The notes under the pieces: generated by a model | Seen by the model: only the letters and a program-made list of their open reading frames with translations | Told to the model about the DNA's origin: nothing | Databases searched by the model: none | Program-made: the position numbers and the translations under genes | Assembly (NCBI GenBank): GCA_016650125.1 | Contig: JAENWT010000005.1 | Span: 1 to 64,000 of the forward strand | DNA: 64,000 nucleotides | DNA from: Thermoleophilia bacterium | Lineage (GTDB): Bacteria; Actinomycetota; Thermoleophilia; Solirubrobacterales; 70-9 | Direction of reading: 5' to 3' | Shown here: positions 49,188 through 58,039 of the stretch, in pieces | How positions within the stretch are numbered: position 1 is the first letter of the stretch | Layout of the letters: each line of letters begins with the position of its first letter

Positions 49188-50459
49188 CTAGGTGTGGGAA
49201 TCCAGGAATGCGAATGGGTTCAGAAACTGACGATTCCAAAGCCCCGAGCGTTCCGCTGGTGTGAGCATCGCTTCTTCGCACAGGTCTTGCCAATGGGCGT
49301 TGATGACATGAACCTGGTTGTCAACGATCTCGTGAGCCTCCGCCGAGCTGAGGTGATAGATCTCCGAGCGGGCGACACATCCGGCAAGTTGACTGAAGCG
49401 CCAGCCATCATTTCCGATCGCCATGGCCTGCTTGGTCTCTTGCCCTGAGCGTGGTTGCGGGCAGACGTCGTAGGCGGGCGTCAGCGACAGATATTTGCCG
49501 TCCCAGAATGCAGCCTGGTTGCGAGCGTGATCATCCGTGTTCGAGGTGAGGATGTTGAAAGTTATGCGGGAGAAAAGCTCCCGAAGCATGGCGTCGGGAT
49601 TCGAAAACCTGTGACGGATGATCTCCGCGAGCTTCGCGTAGCTTGCGTAACGGGCTCCGATCTCATCGAGTCCGAGGATCGTCAGGGCTGACACCATCGC
49701 TCGACGACTACCGTCAGATTGGCGATCGAACCGATCCACCAACAGGACTTTTTTGTCCATGACCTCAACGATTTCGACATTGGACACATCGATCCCCGCC
49801 AACTTGGCGAGTCTCATCGCAACGAACTCCGCCTGAACCGTGGGGAAGGTTTCACCCAATGAACTGAACTTGGCGATCAGGTGACGCTCTCCATCGTCAA
49901 CAAGGGACTTGGGTCGGGCACCTCCAACTGACGTCCCGCGCAGAAGGGCATCCTCCAGGTCTGGAGGAAGAGGCACTCCCGCCTCAACACTCTCCGCTGC
50001 GGTCAGGAGATCCGAAAGTGAGGATGTGTCGAATTCTCGAGCCACATATTCAGTTGAAGACTTCTGAAAATCGAGAGCTCCAATCCGATCGGAGCCGGCA
50101 GACATCAGGTATGTCAACTCCCGCAGGTCTGAGGTGTCGTGATTGCCATCTCCAAATCGACGGTGAAGGATCGCTCGCTTACCCCAGGAGTCGGGTCCGG
50201 CGTCGGAAAGACAGCCGTGGACAGTCCCGATCTCGGGCACATATTCTCGATCATCCAACGGAAGCTCCGGGTCGTAGATCGCAATGCTGTCTTTGTTTGC
50301 CAAATACGACTTTCCGTATCTAAAGACAAGAGTTTCACCTTGCTGATCCACGCGCCCCGCCACGACCGGTTGGGTTGCGCCGGGCAGCCATATCCATACG
50401 AAGCCCGTGTCCGGCTGGCCTTCTGCGAACTCCATGGCTTCAGAAGTCATTTCCGCCAT
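49188..50459 (-). CDS. hipA: HipA-family kinase toxin (module 1)
   Basis: 423 residues. An N-terminal subdomain (AGRVDQQGETLVFRYGKSYL, ELPLDDREY) is followed by the glycine-rich loop RGTSVGGARPKSLV, whose serine is the usual autophosphorylation site. NILTSNTDDHARNQAAF is the catalytic loop and LTPAYDVCPQ the metal-binding (DFG-like) aspartate. HipA kinases phosphorylate aminoacyl-tRNA synthetases and slow growth. The start overlaps the hipB stop by 20 bases. Beyond its stop lies tRNA-Thr. Confidence 0.92.
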   Translation of the reverse strand: MAEMTSEAMEFAEGQPDTGFVWIWLPGATQPVVAGRVDQQGETLVFRYGKSYLANKDSIAIYDPELPLDDREYVPEIGTVHGCLSDAGPDSWGKRAILHRRFGDGNHDTSDLRELTYLMSAGSDRIGALDFQKSSTEYVAREFDTSSLSDLLTAAESVEAGVPLPPDLEDALLRGTSVGGARPKSLVDDGERHLIAKFSSLGETFPTVQAEFVAMRLAKLAGIDVSNVEIVEVMDKKVLLVDRFDRQSDGSRRAMVSALTILGLDEIGARYASYAKLAEIIRHRFSNPDAMLRELFSRITFNILTSNTDDHARNQAAFWDGKYLSLTPAYDVCPQPRSGQETKQAMAIGNDGWRFSQLAGCVARSEIYHLSSAEAHEIVDNQVHVINAHWQDLCEEAMLTPAERSGLWNRQFLNPFAFLDSHT

Positions 50460-50772
50460 CTTTCATGGGTCTCCGCGCGTACTTCGGTAGCAATGCAAGA
50501 CGGTTCTCTACATCGCTCGCTTCCAGGCGTCGCCGCTCGGGATCGGCGTGGAACAGGGGAACGCCGACGAGCACCGCGGCTTCGAAGGCAGGGCCTACTC
50601 CGACGGTCAAGTCTCCGCGTTCAACCTTGCGCATGGTGACGTGATTGATACCGGTCCGTTCAGCGAGTTCTTTAAGCGTCCAACGACGCCCCAGTCGCGC
50701 TTCGCGGATACGTTCACCAAGCAGACGCGCGGCCTCCTCAGCTTGTGGAGAATAGGTGCGAGGCTTCTTCAT
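50440..50772 (-). CDS. hipB: HipB-like XRE antitoxin (module 1)
   Basis: 110 residues. The helix-turn-helix region covers ARLLGERIREARLGRRWTLK and RTGINHVTMRKVERGDLTVG. The C-terminal tail (NRLALLPKYARRPMKDGGNDF) is basic and probably flexible. HipB binds operators ahead of the operon and blocks HipA. The very AT-rich palindromic region just upstream (50774-50820) is the likely operator. Confidence 0.88.
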   Translation of the reverse strand: MKKPRTYSPQAEEAARLLGERIREARLGRRWTLKELAERTGINHVTMRKVERGDLTVGVGPAFEAAVLVGVPLFHADPERRRLEASDVENRLALLPKYARRPMKDGGNDF

Positions 50773-50773
50773 A

Positions 50774-50820
50774 GGGATAATATACTATACATATAGACTC
50801 TATAGAGATATTATACTATC
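50774..50820 (-). promoter_or_regulatory. Promoter/operator region of hipBA module 1
   Basis: An unusually AT-rich stretch in otherwise GC-rich DNA. It contains CTCTATAGAG (50798-50807, a perfect palindrome), CTATA-CA-TATAG (50785-50796) and two TATACTAT copies (50781-50788 and 50812-50819). Spacing and position directly before hipB fit HipB operators overlapping a promoter. Confidence 0.65.
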
Positions 50821-50833
50821 GTTTCTCGCCCTT

Positions 50834-51628
50834 TCAGGCCAGATCGGGATCCCCGGCCTTGCTGATGTCACGGCGGATGCCTTCGCTGATCGCCCGCTCG
50901 GAGCCTTCTTCCATCGCGATCTGGAACGAAGCGACGAAAGCGTCGGAAGCAAGCGGGCGCAGCCTGGTCAGGGCCTCCTGCACCCGGGGCCACTCATCCC
51001 GCGGCCGGCCGGCCCGGTCGAAGGGCTTCCAGATCTGCTCGACGAAGATCTCGATGAAGACGTCGGCGACCGCGGCCGAGCGGACCTTCAGCCGCTCCAT
51101 CGCTTCGAGCGCCTCCCCGGGCGGCACGCCGAACTCGGCCAGTTCGACCCCCGCCGCGTAGATCGTCGGGCTCAGTACCTCGTAGCGGCCGCCGCCGACC
51201 GGGCGCATCAGGCCGATCTGCTCGACCCGCTTCATCTGCTCGCTGTCGAGGACCGCCTCTCCCCACGGCGCGGCGATCTCGGCCGCCTCGAGAATCTCCG
51301 GCTGTTCGCTCTCGTAAGGCGCCCGGGCGGTCCGGGTGAAGTCGAGCAGGTCGCCGGAGGAGCCGTGCGCCGAGTCGATGATGCGCCGGATCGCCTCGAG
51401 GTTGAAACCCTCCCCCTGGAGCTCGCGGATCAGGGCGATCCGGCCGATGTGCTCCTCGTCGTAGAAACCGGTGCGGCCGACGACCTCGGGCGGATCGAGC
51501 AGGCCACGCGACTGGTGCGCCCGGATGTTGCGCACGGTCATGCCGGTGCGCAGGGCGAGATCCTCGATCGTGATGCCCCCTGATCCGGTCTCGGGTTCAG
51601 TTTCGGGTTCTGTGTCGGTCTGGGACAT
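50834..51628 (-). CDS. MerR-family transcriptional regulator
   Basis: 264 residues from ATG 51628. After an acidic N-terminal run (TDTEPETEPETG) comes the MerR winged helix (TIEDLALRTGMTVRNIRAHQ, SRGLLDPPEVVGRTGFYDEE, RIALIRELQGEGFNLEAIRR). The C-terminal 170 residues are helical and without a metal-binding cysteine set; they end in GDPDLA. Effector and targets are unknown. It is a single gene flanked by hipB on one side and the PspC/LuxR chimera on the other. Confidence 0.85.
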   Translation of the reverse strand: MSQTDTEPETEPETGSGGITIEDLALRTGMTVRNIRAHQSRGLLDPPEVVGRTGFYDEEHIGRIALIRELQGEGFNLEAIRRIIDSAHGSSGDLLDFTRTARAPYESEQPEILEAAEIAAPWGEAVLDSEQMKRVEQIGLMRPVGGGRYEVLSPTIYAAGVELAEFGVPPGEALEAMERLKVRSAAVADVFIEIFVEQIWKPFDRAGRPRDEWPRVQEALTRLRPLASDAFVASFQIAMEEGSERAISEGIRRDISKAGDPDLA

Positions 51629-51717
51629 CGGGTGAGATGATCGTAAGGGGTGACCCCCGGGCCCGGTAAGGGTCATTCCCAATAGACAGGAACCGCCCTA
51701 CCCCTAACCCTTGCCCC

Positions 51718-51921
51718 ATGAACTCAAACACAAAAGACAAAAGGCTCACCAGATCCCGTGACGACCGCTTCATCGGCGGCGTCGCGGCGGGCATCGCCCG
51801 GCGGCTCGGCATCTCGATCAAGACGGTCGAGGCCCACGCCAGCTCGGTGCTGCGGAAGCTCCAGCTCTCGACCCGCCACGAGCTCAGCCGATGGGCAGCG
51901 GAGCGCGACCTGATCGACTAG
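51718..51921 (+). CDS. Chimeric mini-protein: PspC start joined to LuxR helix-turn-helix end
   Basis: 67 residues. Residues 9-32 (RLTRSRDDRFIGGVAAGIAR) match the N-terminus of PspC domains. From residue 32 the text is SIKTVEAHASSVLRKLQLST and RHELSRWAAERDLID, the recognition helix and end of a LuxR/NarL regulator. Membrane helices of PspC and the receiver domain of the regulator are absent. The join is in frame. PspC sensor kinases and LuxR regulators are often neighbours, so an internal deletion in such an operon would create it. It may be expressed, but I cannot say whether it works. Confidence 0.6.
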   Translation: MNSNTKDKRLTRSRDDRFIGGVAAGIARRLGISIKTVEAHASSVLRKLQLSTRHELSRWAAERDLID

Positions 51922-52964
51922 GCCAATACGGCGCGGAGTTCCGTGACCAGCCGGTCGACGTCTTCGATCTCCGTGTCCCACGAGGCAACCAGCCTGATCA
52001 GACCGACGTCGCCGAGTTCGAACACCAGCGGCTGGTGCGGGAGGCACCGTCGCGCAAAGACCCTCGCTTTTTCAAGTTCGATTGCGATGAAGACGAGGTT
52101 GGCCTCTGTCGGCTGGGCGAGCTCGACCCCGTCGATCCAGGCGACCGCCTCCGAAAGCGCGGCGGCCATGTGGTTCGCGTTGCCGGCGAGCTCCCTCCAC
52201 AGCTCGCCTTCGAGCAGGGCGTTCAGCTGGGCCGAGACAAAACGCATCTTCGAAGCGAGCTGGAGCGAGCCCTTGCGCAGTACTTCGAAGCCTTCGGCCA
52301 GCCCCGGTTCGCGGAAGACCACCGCTTCCCCGAAGAGCGCGCCGTTTTTGTTGGCCCCGAAGCAGAGTACGTCGACCCCGCACTCGAGACTGATTTCGTT
52401 CAAGCCGAGATCGAGCGAGGCGGCAGCGTTCGCCAGCCGGGAGCCGTCCATGTGGAGAAGCATCCCGTTCTCGTGCGCGAAGTCGGCCAGCGCACCGACC
52501 TCCGCAGGTGTATAGACCGTGCCGAGCTCGGTCGCCTGGGTGATCGAGACCACGGCCGGCCAGGCGGCGTGCGGCAGGTCGGCGCGGTCGGCCAGCTTTG
52601 TCGCGGCGATTTCGGGGGTGAGCTTGCCGTCCGGGGTGGGCGCGCCCAGCAGCTTGAGGCCGGCGATCGCCTCCGGCGCCGCGGTCTCGTCGATCGCCAG
52701 GTGGGCGGTCTCGGCGCAGATCACGGCCTGGTGCGGCCGGGCCATCGCCCGCAGGGCGGCGACGTTGGAGCCGGTCCCGTTCATCATCGGGAAGATCACC
52801 GAACCGCCGCCGAATTCGGCTTGGCTCGCCTCCGCGAGGCGGGCCGTCTCGGGATCGCCCCCGTACGAGGTGACGTGCCCCTGGTTGGCTTCCGCGATTG
52901 CCGCGAGGATCGCCGGGTGTGCCCCCGAGGAGTTGTCCGAAGCGAATCCGCGCGAGGTGCTCAT
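51918..52964 (-). CDS. L-threonine aldolase (low-specificity type)
   Basis: 348 residues from ATG 52964. It is a PLP fold-type I enzyme: FASDNSSGAHPAILAAI near the start, GGGSVIFPMMNGTGSNVAAL, HMDGSRLANAA with the PLP-binding Asp/Arg region, and the Schiff-base lysine in CFGANKNGALFGEAVVF. It cleaves threonine and allo-threonine to glycine and acetaldehyde. Length and motifs are normal. Its last 4 bases overlap the convergent chimera gene. It is followed on the other strand by tRNA-Tyr. Confidence 0.92.
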   Translation of the reverse strand: MSTSRGFASDNSSGAHPAILAAIAEANQGHVTSYGGDPETARLAEASQAEFGGGSVIFPMMNGTGSNVAALRAMARPHQAVICAETAHLAIDETAAPEAIAGLKLLGAPTPDGKLTPEIAATKLADRADLPHAAWPAVVSITQATELGTVYTPAEVGALADFAHENGMLLHMDGSRLANAAASLDLGLNEISLECGVDVLCFGANKNGALFGEAVVFREPGLAEGFEVLRKGSLQLASKMRFVSAQLNALLEGELWRELAGNANHMAAALSEAVAWIDGVELAQPTEANLVFIAIELEKARVFARRCLPHQPLVFELGDVGLIRLVASWDTEIEDVDRLVTELRAVLA

Positions 52965-53036
52965 CGCACCAGAGTATTCCGCCACCCACGGCCGGAGTCC
53001 TTTCGGTAACCCATCCAATAAACTGCGCCCCCAGCT

Positions 53037-53118
53037 GGCGGAGTGTCCGAGTGGTTAAAGGAGACCGGCTGTAAACCGGTTGGCTCAGCCTACGTAGGTT
53101 CGAATCCTACCTCCGCCA
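53037..53118 (+). tRNA. tRNA-Tyr (anticodon GUA)
   Basis: Class II tRNA with a long variable arm. Acceptor GGCGGAG pairs with CTCCGCC, the anticodon arm is ACCGG-CTGTAAA-CCGGT with GTA, and the T-arm is GTAGG-TTCGAAT-CCTAC. CCA is not encoded. It lies between threonine aldolase and the second hipBA module. Confidence 0.96.
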
Positions 53119-53240
53119 CTTTCAGTTCCCGCGCCCCGGATCGCCCGGCCGGGCGGTCGGTCAGCCGCCTCGTCTCGAGCACGAAGCTCCGGTCAAGGCA
53201 TTGCGGACCGGGTCAATGCCTGGCAGTTGAGCCATTTCAC

Positions 53241-53278
53241 CTATAAGGTCCGACTTATAGGACGTTATCGGCTATAAT
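53241..53278 (+). promoter_or_regulatory. Promoter/operator of hipBA module 2
   Basis: CTATAAG (53241-53247) and CTTATAG (53254-53260) form a perfect 7-bp dyad with a 6-base spacer. TATAAT (53273-53278) is a consensus -10 box 22 bases before the hipB ATG. The dyad overlaps the -35 zone, as expected of an autorepression operator. Confidence 0.65.
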
Positions 53279-53299
53279 GTCCTTTGAAAGGGACTTTAT

Positions 53300-53632
53300 A
53301 TGAGAACCTCAACCTCACCCACACCAATTCCGATAAGACGTGCTCTCCGCGACATCGGCAACAACCTTCAGGCCTGGAGGAAGCTCCGCGGCCTGACCCA
53401 GAGCCAGCTCGCCGATCGAGCCGCGGTCGCAAGGACGACAGTCATCCGGCTCGAGCAGGACAACGGCAATGTGAGTCTGGAGAACACTTTGCGAGTCCTA
53501 AACGCACTCGGCATCCTGGAAAACCTGCCGAGTGCCGTTGACCCATACGAAACGGACCTCGGTCGCCTCCGGGCAGACGAACAGCTTCCGGTACGAGTTC
53601 GACCCCGAAGCTTTGGCAGCGACGATGCCTGA
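53300..53632 (+). CDS. HipB-like XRE antitoxin (module 2)
   Basis: 110 residues. ALRDIGNNLQAWRKLRGLTQ, QLADRAAVARTTVIRLEQDN and NVSLENTLRVLNALGI form a classical XRE domain with an extra helix. The C-terminus has SAVDPYETDLGRLRADEQLP. It shows no close similarity to the hipB of module 1. GGGAC lies 8-12 bases before the ATG. Overlap with hipA is 8 bases. Confidence 0.88.
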   Translation: MRTSTSPTPIPIRRALRDIGNNLQAWRKLRGLTQSQLADRAAVARTTVIRLEQDNGNVSLENTLRVLNALGILENLPSAVDPYETDLGRLRADEQLPVRVRPRSFGSDDA

Positions 53633-54881
53633 CCGCGAAATCGAAGTAGTCGTCTGTCTCGGACGAGACGAAGTCCTGGCGGGCAAGCTCTGGTCCCACC
53701 GGCGACGTGGCATCGAGTCGATGACCTTCAGCTACGACGCCGGCTACATCGAATTGCCAGACGCATATGAGCTCGACCCGAGCCTGCCCTTGTTCACAGG
53801 GGGTCACCAGACTCCGACCGGGCGCGAGATTTTTGGTGCTTTTTCTGATTCCGTTCCAGACCGCTGGGGACGCCGCCTCATCGCGAGAACGGAAACCAAG
53901 CGCTCCAAGCGCGACGGAACGGCTCAAAGAAGCTTTGGCGAAATCGACTACCTTCTCGGTGTCCGCGATGACCTGCGTCAGGGTGCGTTGCGTTTTCGTG
54001 AGCCAGGAATTGACGATTTCCTGGCTTCGGAAAGTACGGGCGTGCCGGCCTTCGTGGGACTTCCGAAACTGCTGAGTGCCGCAGAACACCTGGAGCAAGG
54101 TGAAGAAAACGAGGAAGATCTTGCTCTTTTGCTCCGCGGCGGAAGTTCGCTCGGTGGCGCCAGGCCCAAGGCCCACGTGATCGGCCAGGGAGGGCGAATA
54201 GCAATCGCCAAGTTTCCGAGCCCCGGGGCGGACGAATGGGATGTGATGCGGTGGGAGTACGTCGCCCTTCAGCTCGCCAGAGAGTCTGGAATCAAGGTTC
54301 CCGACTTCGAGCTGCAGGAAGTTGATGGCAAACCGGTGTTGGTCGTCTATCGATTCGACCGCGCGGCTGACCTGCGAATCGGGTACGCAAGCGCGATGAC
54401 GATGCTCGGGTTGCGAGATGACGATCGGGCGAGCTACCTCGACATCGGCGAAGTAATCAGCAACGAGTCGCCACATGCGACCGATGACTTACATGAACTC
54501 TGGCGCAGAATGGCGTTCTCGGTCGTGATCTCGAATTTCGACGACCACCTGCGCAACCACGCGTTTCTTCGCAAAACCAGTGCCGGGTGGTCACTTTCGC
54601 CGGCCTTCGACATGAATCCGGATCCGGGGCCGGGCGAGCGCCACCTGCACACCGCAATCGACCACGAAGACACGAGCGCGAGTGTGGATCTCCTAATTGA
54701 TGTGGCGGCAGAGTTTCGGCTGACTGAAGAGGCAGCGCTCAGAGTTCTCGGTGAAGTCAGTGCGGCAACCTCACGCTGGCGCCAGGTCGCGGAGCCGGTG
54801 GGCCTCGAGAGAGAGATCGACTTGATGGAACCGGCGTTTGAGCACGAAGCGGCGATCCGCGCGAGAGATCTGGCCGCCTGA
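53625..54881 (+). CDS. HipA-family kinase toxin (module 2)
   Basis: 418 residues from ATG 53625, inside the last codons of hipB; the frame also opens at 53532 but that would overlap far more. GGSSLGGARPKAHVI is the serine-containing glycine-rich loop, VISNFDDHLRNHAFL the catalytic loop and LSPAFDMNPDP the metal-binding segment. It differs clearly from module 1 (IDYLLGVRDDLRQGALRF versus LTYLMSAGSDRIGALDF), so the two modules were acquired separately or diverged long ago. Confidence 0.9.
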   Translation: MPDREIEVVVCLGRDEVLAGKLWSHRRRGIESMTFSYDAGYIELPDAYELDPSLPLFTGGHQTPTGREIFGAFSDSVPDRWGRRLIARTETKRSKRDGTAQRSFGEIDYLLGVRDDLRQGALRFREPGIDDFLASESTGVPAFVGLPKLLSAAEHLEQGEENEEDLALLLRGGSSLGGARPKAHVIGQGGRIAIAKFPSPGADEWDVMRWEYVALQLARESGIKVPDFELQEVDGKPVLVVYRFDRAADLRIGYASAMTMLGLRDDDRASYLDIGEVISNESPHATDDLHELWRRMAFSVVISNFDDHLRNHAFLRKTSAGWSLSPAFDMNPDPGPGERHLHTAIDHEDTSASVDLLIDVAAEFRLTEEAALRVLGEVSAATSRWRQVAEPVGLEREIDLMEPAFEHEAAIRARDLAA

Positions 54882-54896
54882 AACAGGCTTGGCTTT

Positions 54897-55967
54897 TCAG
54901 CCGCCTTCGCGCAGGCCCTGGGCTTCAGGCAGGCTCTTGATCTTCCGCAGGGTGCTGGTCTCGATCTGGCGCACGCGCTCGCGGGTGACGCCGAAGGCCT
55001 CGCCGCATTCCTCGAGGGTGCGCGGGTTGAGGCCGCCGAGGCCGTACCGCATGACGAGAACCTGCCGTTCGCGCTCGGAGAGTCCGTCGAGGACCTTGCG
55101 CACGCCTTCGCTCCGCATGTTGAGCGAGGCTTCGTCGAAGGGCTCCATCGCGTTCTCGTCGCGCACCAGGTCGACCAGCTCGGTCTCTTCCCCGTCGCCG
55201 ACCGGCTTCTCCAGGGAGATCGGCGCCTGGGAGACGCGCCAGACGTCCCTCACCTCCTGCACGGTCCAGCCGAGCTCGTCGGCGATCTCGAACGGCTCCG
55301 GCTCGCGGCCGAGGTCCTGGACCAGCTGGCGCTCGACGAAGTGAACCCGGTTGAGCTTCTCGACCATGTGGACCGGGATCCGGATCGACCGTGACTTGTC
55401 GGCGACCGCGCGGGTCACCGCCTGGCGGATCCACCAGGTGGCGTAAGTCGAAAATTTGTAACCACGGCGGTAGTCGAACTTCTCAACTGCACGGATCAGG
55501 CCGAGTGAGCCTTCCTGGATCAGGTCGAGGAAGCTCAGGCCGCGGCCGAGATAGCTCTTCGCGATCGAGACCACCAGGCGCAGGTTGGCCTCGACCATCT
55601 GGCGCTTGGCCTCCATGTCGCCGCGTTCGATGCGCTTGGCGAGCTCGACCTCCTGGGCGGCGTTCAGCAGGTCGACCTGACCGATCGAACGCAGGTAGAG
55701 CCGCAGCGAATCGAGATTGGCCTCGGTGCCGGCGTCGGCAACCGGGGGCGGCGGTGCGGCGACTTCCTCGACCGGACTGCGCGAGGTCGCGTCTTCCTTG
55801 GTGATGACTTCAATGCCCTGTTCGGTCAGGTGGGCGTGCAGTTCCTCGATCTGTTCGCGATTGACGTCGAGGTCGGAAACGGCCTTGGCGATAGCTTCGT
55901 AAGTCAGGTACCCCTGCTTACGACCAGCCGCGATCATCACTCGCAGCTCTTCGCTATCCACTTCCAT
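54897..55967 (-). CDS. RNA polymerase primary-type sigma factor (SigA/RpoD-like)
   Basis: 356 residues. Region 1.1-like N-terminus ([20 protein letters not shown]), region 1.2 ([20 protein letters not shown]), region 2 ([40 protein letters not shown]), region 3 and region 4.2 ([20 protein letters not shown]) are all present. This is the full set of a housekeeping sigma-70, with a short N-terminus and no long acidic insertion. TATAAT lies 59 bases before the ATG. It may be the primary sigma or a close group 2 paralogue; the window does not decide. Confidence 0.93.
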   Translation of the reverse strand: MEVDSEELRVMIAAGRKQGYLTYEAIAKAVSDLDVNREQIEELHAHLTEQGIEVITKEDATSRSPVEEVAAPPPPVADAGTEANLDSLRLYLRSIGQVDLLNAAQEVELAKRIERGDMEAKRQMVEANLRLVVSIAKSYLGRGLSFLDLIQEGSLGLIRAVEKFDYRRGYKFSTYATWWIRQAVTRAVADKSRSIRIPVHMVEKLNRVHFVERQLVQDLGREPEPFEIADELGWTVQEVRDVWRVSQAPISLEKPVGDGEETELVDLVRDENAMEPFDEASLNMRSEGVRKVLDGLSERERQVLVMRYGLGGLNPRTLEECGEAFGVTRERVRQIETSTLRKIKSLPEAQGLREGG

Positions 55968-56007
55968 TGACGCCCCCGTGCCTGGGTTTTCGGTGTTCAG
56001 ACAATCT

Positions 56008-56031
56008 GTTTTCCCCAGGCGGGGAATTATA
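56008..56031 (-). promoter_or_regulatory. Promoter -10 and leader hairpin of the sigma-factor gene
   Basis: TATAAT at 56031-56026 on the minus strand is followed immediately by a stem (TTCCCC, loop GCCT, GGGGAA, 56025-56010) at the start of the leader. No clear TTGACA-like -35 is seen. The divergent folE2 gene starts 100 bases to the right. Confidence 0.5.
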
Positions 56032-56130
56032 GGACAGCAGCGTCTTCCGACCGATTCCGCGCCCCCGGACGCCTCGGACGGTTAGGCTTCGATACCTGAC
56101 AACGTGCGATCCCAGGTTTAGGAACCGAAC

Positions 56131-57117
56131 ATGATCAATCCAGAAATAACAGCTTCCCCGAAGGGGATCGACGCACAGGCATCCGCCCCGGCCACCCGCG
56201 TGAGCCTCTCGCGGGTCGGCGTGACCGGCGTCGAGAAGGTGATCAGCCTCGGTGAGGCGGGTCACTACCACGCCGAGCTCGAATGCTTCGTCGATCTCGG
56301 CCCCGACCAGGCCGGCGTCCACATGTCTCGCTTCGAGGAGAACGTCGCCGAAGCGATCGAAGAGGTGATCGCCTCGGAATCGATGCGAGCCGAGAAGCTT
56401 GCCGCCCGGATCGCCGAACTCGTACGGGATCGCCAGGGCGGCATCCGGGCCGAAGTCTCGATCAAGGCGAACTACGCCGAGACCGTGCCCGCACCGGTCT
56501 CCGGCATCGCCAACCAGCAGATCTACACCCTGCTCGGCACCGCGGTCGCCTCAGCCGAAGCTACCCGCACGGTGACGGGAGTCCAGGCCCAGGGCATGAC
56601 CGCCTGCCCGTGCGCCCAGGGCATGGTTGCCGACCTCTCCCGCGAACGGCTCGAAGCGCGCGGGTACACCGAGGGTCAGATCGACGAGATCATCGACACC
56701 GTGCCGATCGCCACCCACAACCAGCGCGGAATCGGCACCCTCCACATCGGCTGCGCCGAAGGCTCGGCCACCGACATCGACGCGCGGGACCTGCTGCGCC
56801 TGGTCGAGAGCTCGATGAGTTCCGAGATCTACGAACTGATGAAACGCCCGGACGAGCTGGCCGTGGTCGCCAAGGCCCATTCCCAGCCCCGCTTCGTCGA
56901 GGACTGCGTGCGCGAGATGCTGCGCCAGGTGGTCGAGAACTATTCCGGGCTCTCGGCGAACGCCTTCATCATGGCCCGCCAGGAGAACCTCGAGACGATC
57001 CACCGGCACAACGTGGTCGCCGAGCGGTTCGGACTGCTCGGGGACCTGCAGGACGAGATGGCCAGCGACCGCCATACCCGGCGTCACGTCTCGATGCGGG
57101 AGTGGCTCGAAAGCTGA
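56131..57117 (+). CDS. folE2: GTP cyclohydrolase FolE2 (type IB)
   Basis: 328 residues, longer than the average FolE2 and close to archaeal MptA in motif style. VSLSRVGVTGVEKVI, HMSRFEENVAEAIEEV, and the catalytic-cysteine region GMTACPCAQGM are the family hallmarks; HIGCAEG and SQPRFVEDCVREML follow. It converts GTP to 7,8-dihydroneopterin triphosphate (or a cyclic phosphate in MptA) for folate synthesis. FolE2 does not need zinc and often replaces FolE. It is divergent from the sigma factor and convergent with pgsA. Confidence 0.93.
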   Translation: MINPEITASPKGIDAQASAPATRVSLSRVGVTGVEKVISLGEAGHYHAELECFVDLGPDQAGVHMSRFEENVAEAIEEVIASESMRAEKLAARIAELVRDRQGGIRAEVSIKANYAETVPAPVSGIANQQIYTLLGTAVASAEATRTVTGVQAQGMTACPCAQGMVADLSRERLEARGYTEGQIDEIIDTVPIATHNQRGIGTLHIGCAEGSATDIDARDLLRLVESSMSSEIYELMKRPDELAVVAKAHSQPRFVEDCVREMLRQVVENYSGLSANAFIMARQENLETIHRHNVVAERFGLLGDLQDEMASDRHTRRHVSMREWLES

Positions 57118-57126
57118 GTGCCCGGC

Positions 57127-57702
57127 TCAGCCGAGCAGGTCCTGGTCGGGCCGATGCTCCTCGTGGCGACGCTGTTCCGCGATCCGCTTGCGCAGGCCGA
57201 AGAAGTAATCCAGGCCGCTGACCACGGTTGCGACCACCGCGACATAGACCAGCACGTCGACCCAGACCGGAGCCGGGTTAAAGGTGATCAGCGCGAACAC
57301 CGCGCCGATCTGCAGCACCGTCTTGACCTTGCCCATCCAGCTGGCGGCAATGACCACGCCGCGCTCGGCGGCGATCGAGCGCAGTCCGGTGACCGCGAAC
57401 TCCCGGGCGATGATGACCATCGCCACCCAGGCCGGCAGCCGGTTAAGCGAGACCAGAGAGACCAGCGCGGCAGTAATCAGCAGCTTGTCGGCCAACGGGT
57501 CCATCAGCTTGCCGAAGGTGGTGATCGAATCCCGGGAGCGGGCGATGTAACCGTCGAGCCCGTCGGTCATCGCGGCGAGGGCGAAGACGATCGCGGCCAG
57601 GGTGTCGCCGTTCGGCGTACCGTCGAGCAGGGCCACGACCACGACCGGCACCGCGAGGATCCGCAGGAGCGTCAGGGCGTTCGGAATGTTCAGTGGTACC
57701 AA
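57127..57702 (-). CDS. pgsA: CDP-diacylglycerol-glycerol-3-phosphate 3-phosphatidyltransferase
   Basis: 191 residues from a TTG start with AGAGG 8 bases upstream. The CDP-alcohol phosphotransferase motif (D-G-x2-A-R-x8-G-x3-D-x3-D) is visible in TDGLDGYIARS followed by FGKLMDPLADKL. Membrane helices lie before and after it. It makes phosphatidylglycerol phosphate in the membrane. The ATG of a usual start is absent, but NIPNALTLLRILAVPVVVVA is the standard N-terminus. tatA precedes it on the same strand. Confidence 0.92.
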   Translation of the reverse strand: MVPLNIPNALTLLRILAVPVVVVALLDGTPNGDTLAAIVFALAAMTDGLDGYIARSRDSITTFGKLMDPLADKLLITAALVSLVSLNRLPAWVAMVIIAREFAVTGLRSIAAERGVVIAASWMGKVKTVLQIGAVFALITFNPAPVWVDVLVYVAVVATVVSGLDYFFGLRKRIAEQRRHEEHRPDQDLLG

Positions 57703-57736
57703 GTCGGGTCCTCTGAAACACCGCCGCCGGGCAGTA

Positions 57737-57979
57737 TCAGCTCTCTGTCTTGCTCTTCTCGGACGGCTTCGACGTGGCCGGGTCGGAAGCCTCGGCCTTG
57801 GTCAGCTCGTCCGGGTCATCGTCTTCGGGGCGATCGATGCTGCCCTTGAAATTGCGGAAGCCCTGACCGACCGCGCGGGCCGCCTGCGGGATGCGTTTGG
57901 GCCCGAGGATGATGATCACGATCACCAGGAGGATGCCGAGTTCGAGCGGGCCGATATTTGGAAGAAAGCCGATTGGCAT
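57737..57979 (-). CDS. tatA: Twin-arginine translocase subunit TatA
   Basis: 80 residues. A short N-terminal helix (IGPLELGILLVIVIIILGPK) is followed by the amphipathic helix RIPQAARAVGQGFRNFKGSI and an acidic, lysine-rich tail. The phenylalanine-glycine hinge of standard TatA reads ILGPKRIPQ here, the actinobacterial/TatB-like form, so TatB is an alternative. It forms the pore ring of the Tat export system. It stands upstream of pgsA with a 34-base gap. Confidence 0.88.
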   Translation of the reverse strand: MPIGFLPNIGPLELGILLVIVIIILGPKRIPQAARAVGQGFRNFKGSIDRPEDDDPDELTKAEASDPATSKPSEKSKTES

Positions 57980-58039
57980 AGGGACCTAGTCTAAGGCCAG
58001 ATGCCCCGGCTCCTTGCGCCGGCGTGTAAGAATGGGGTT

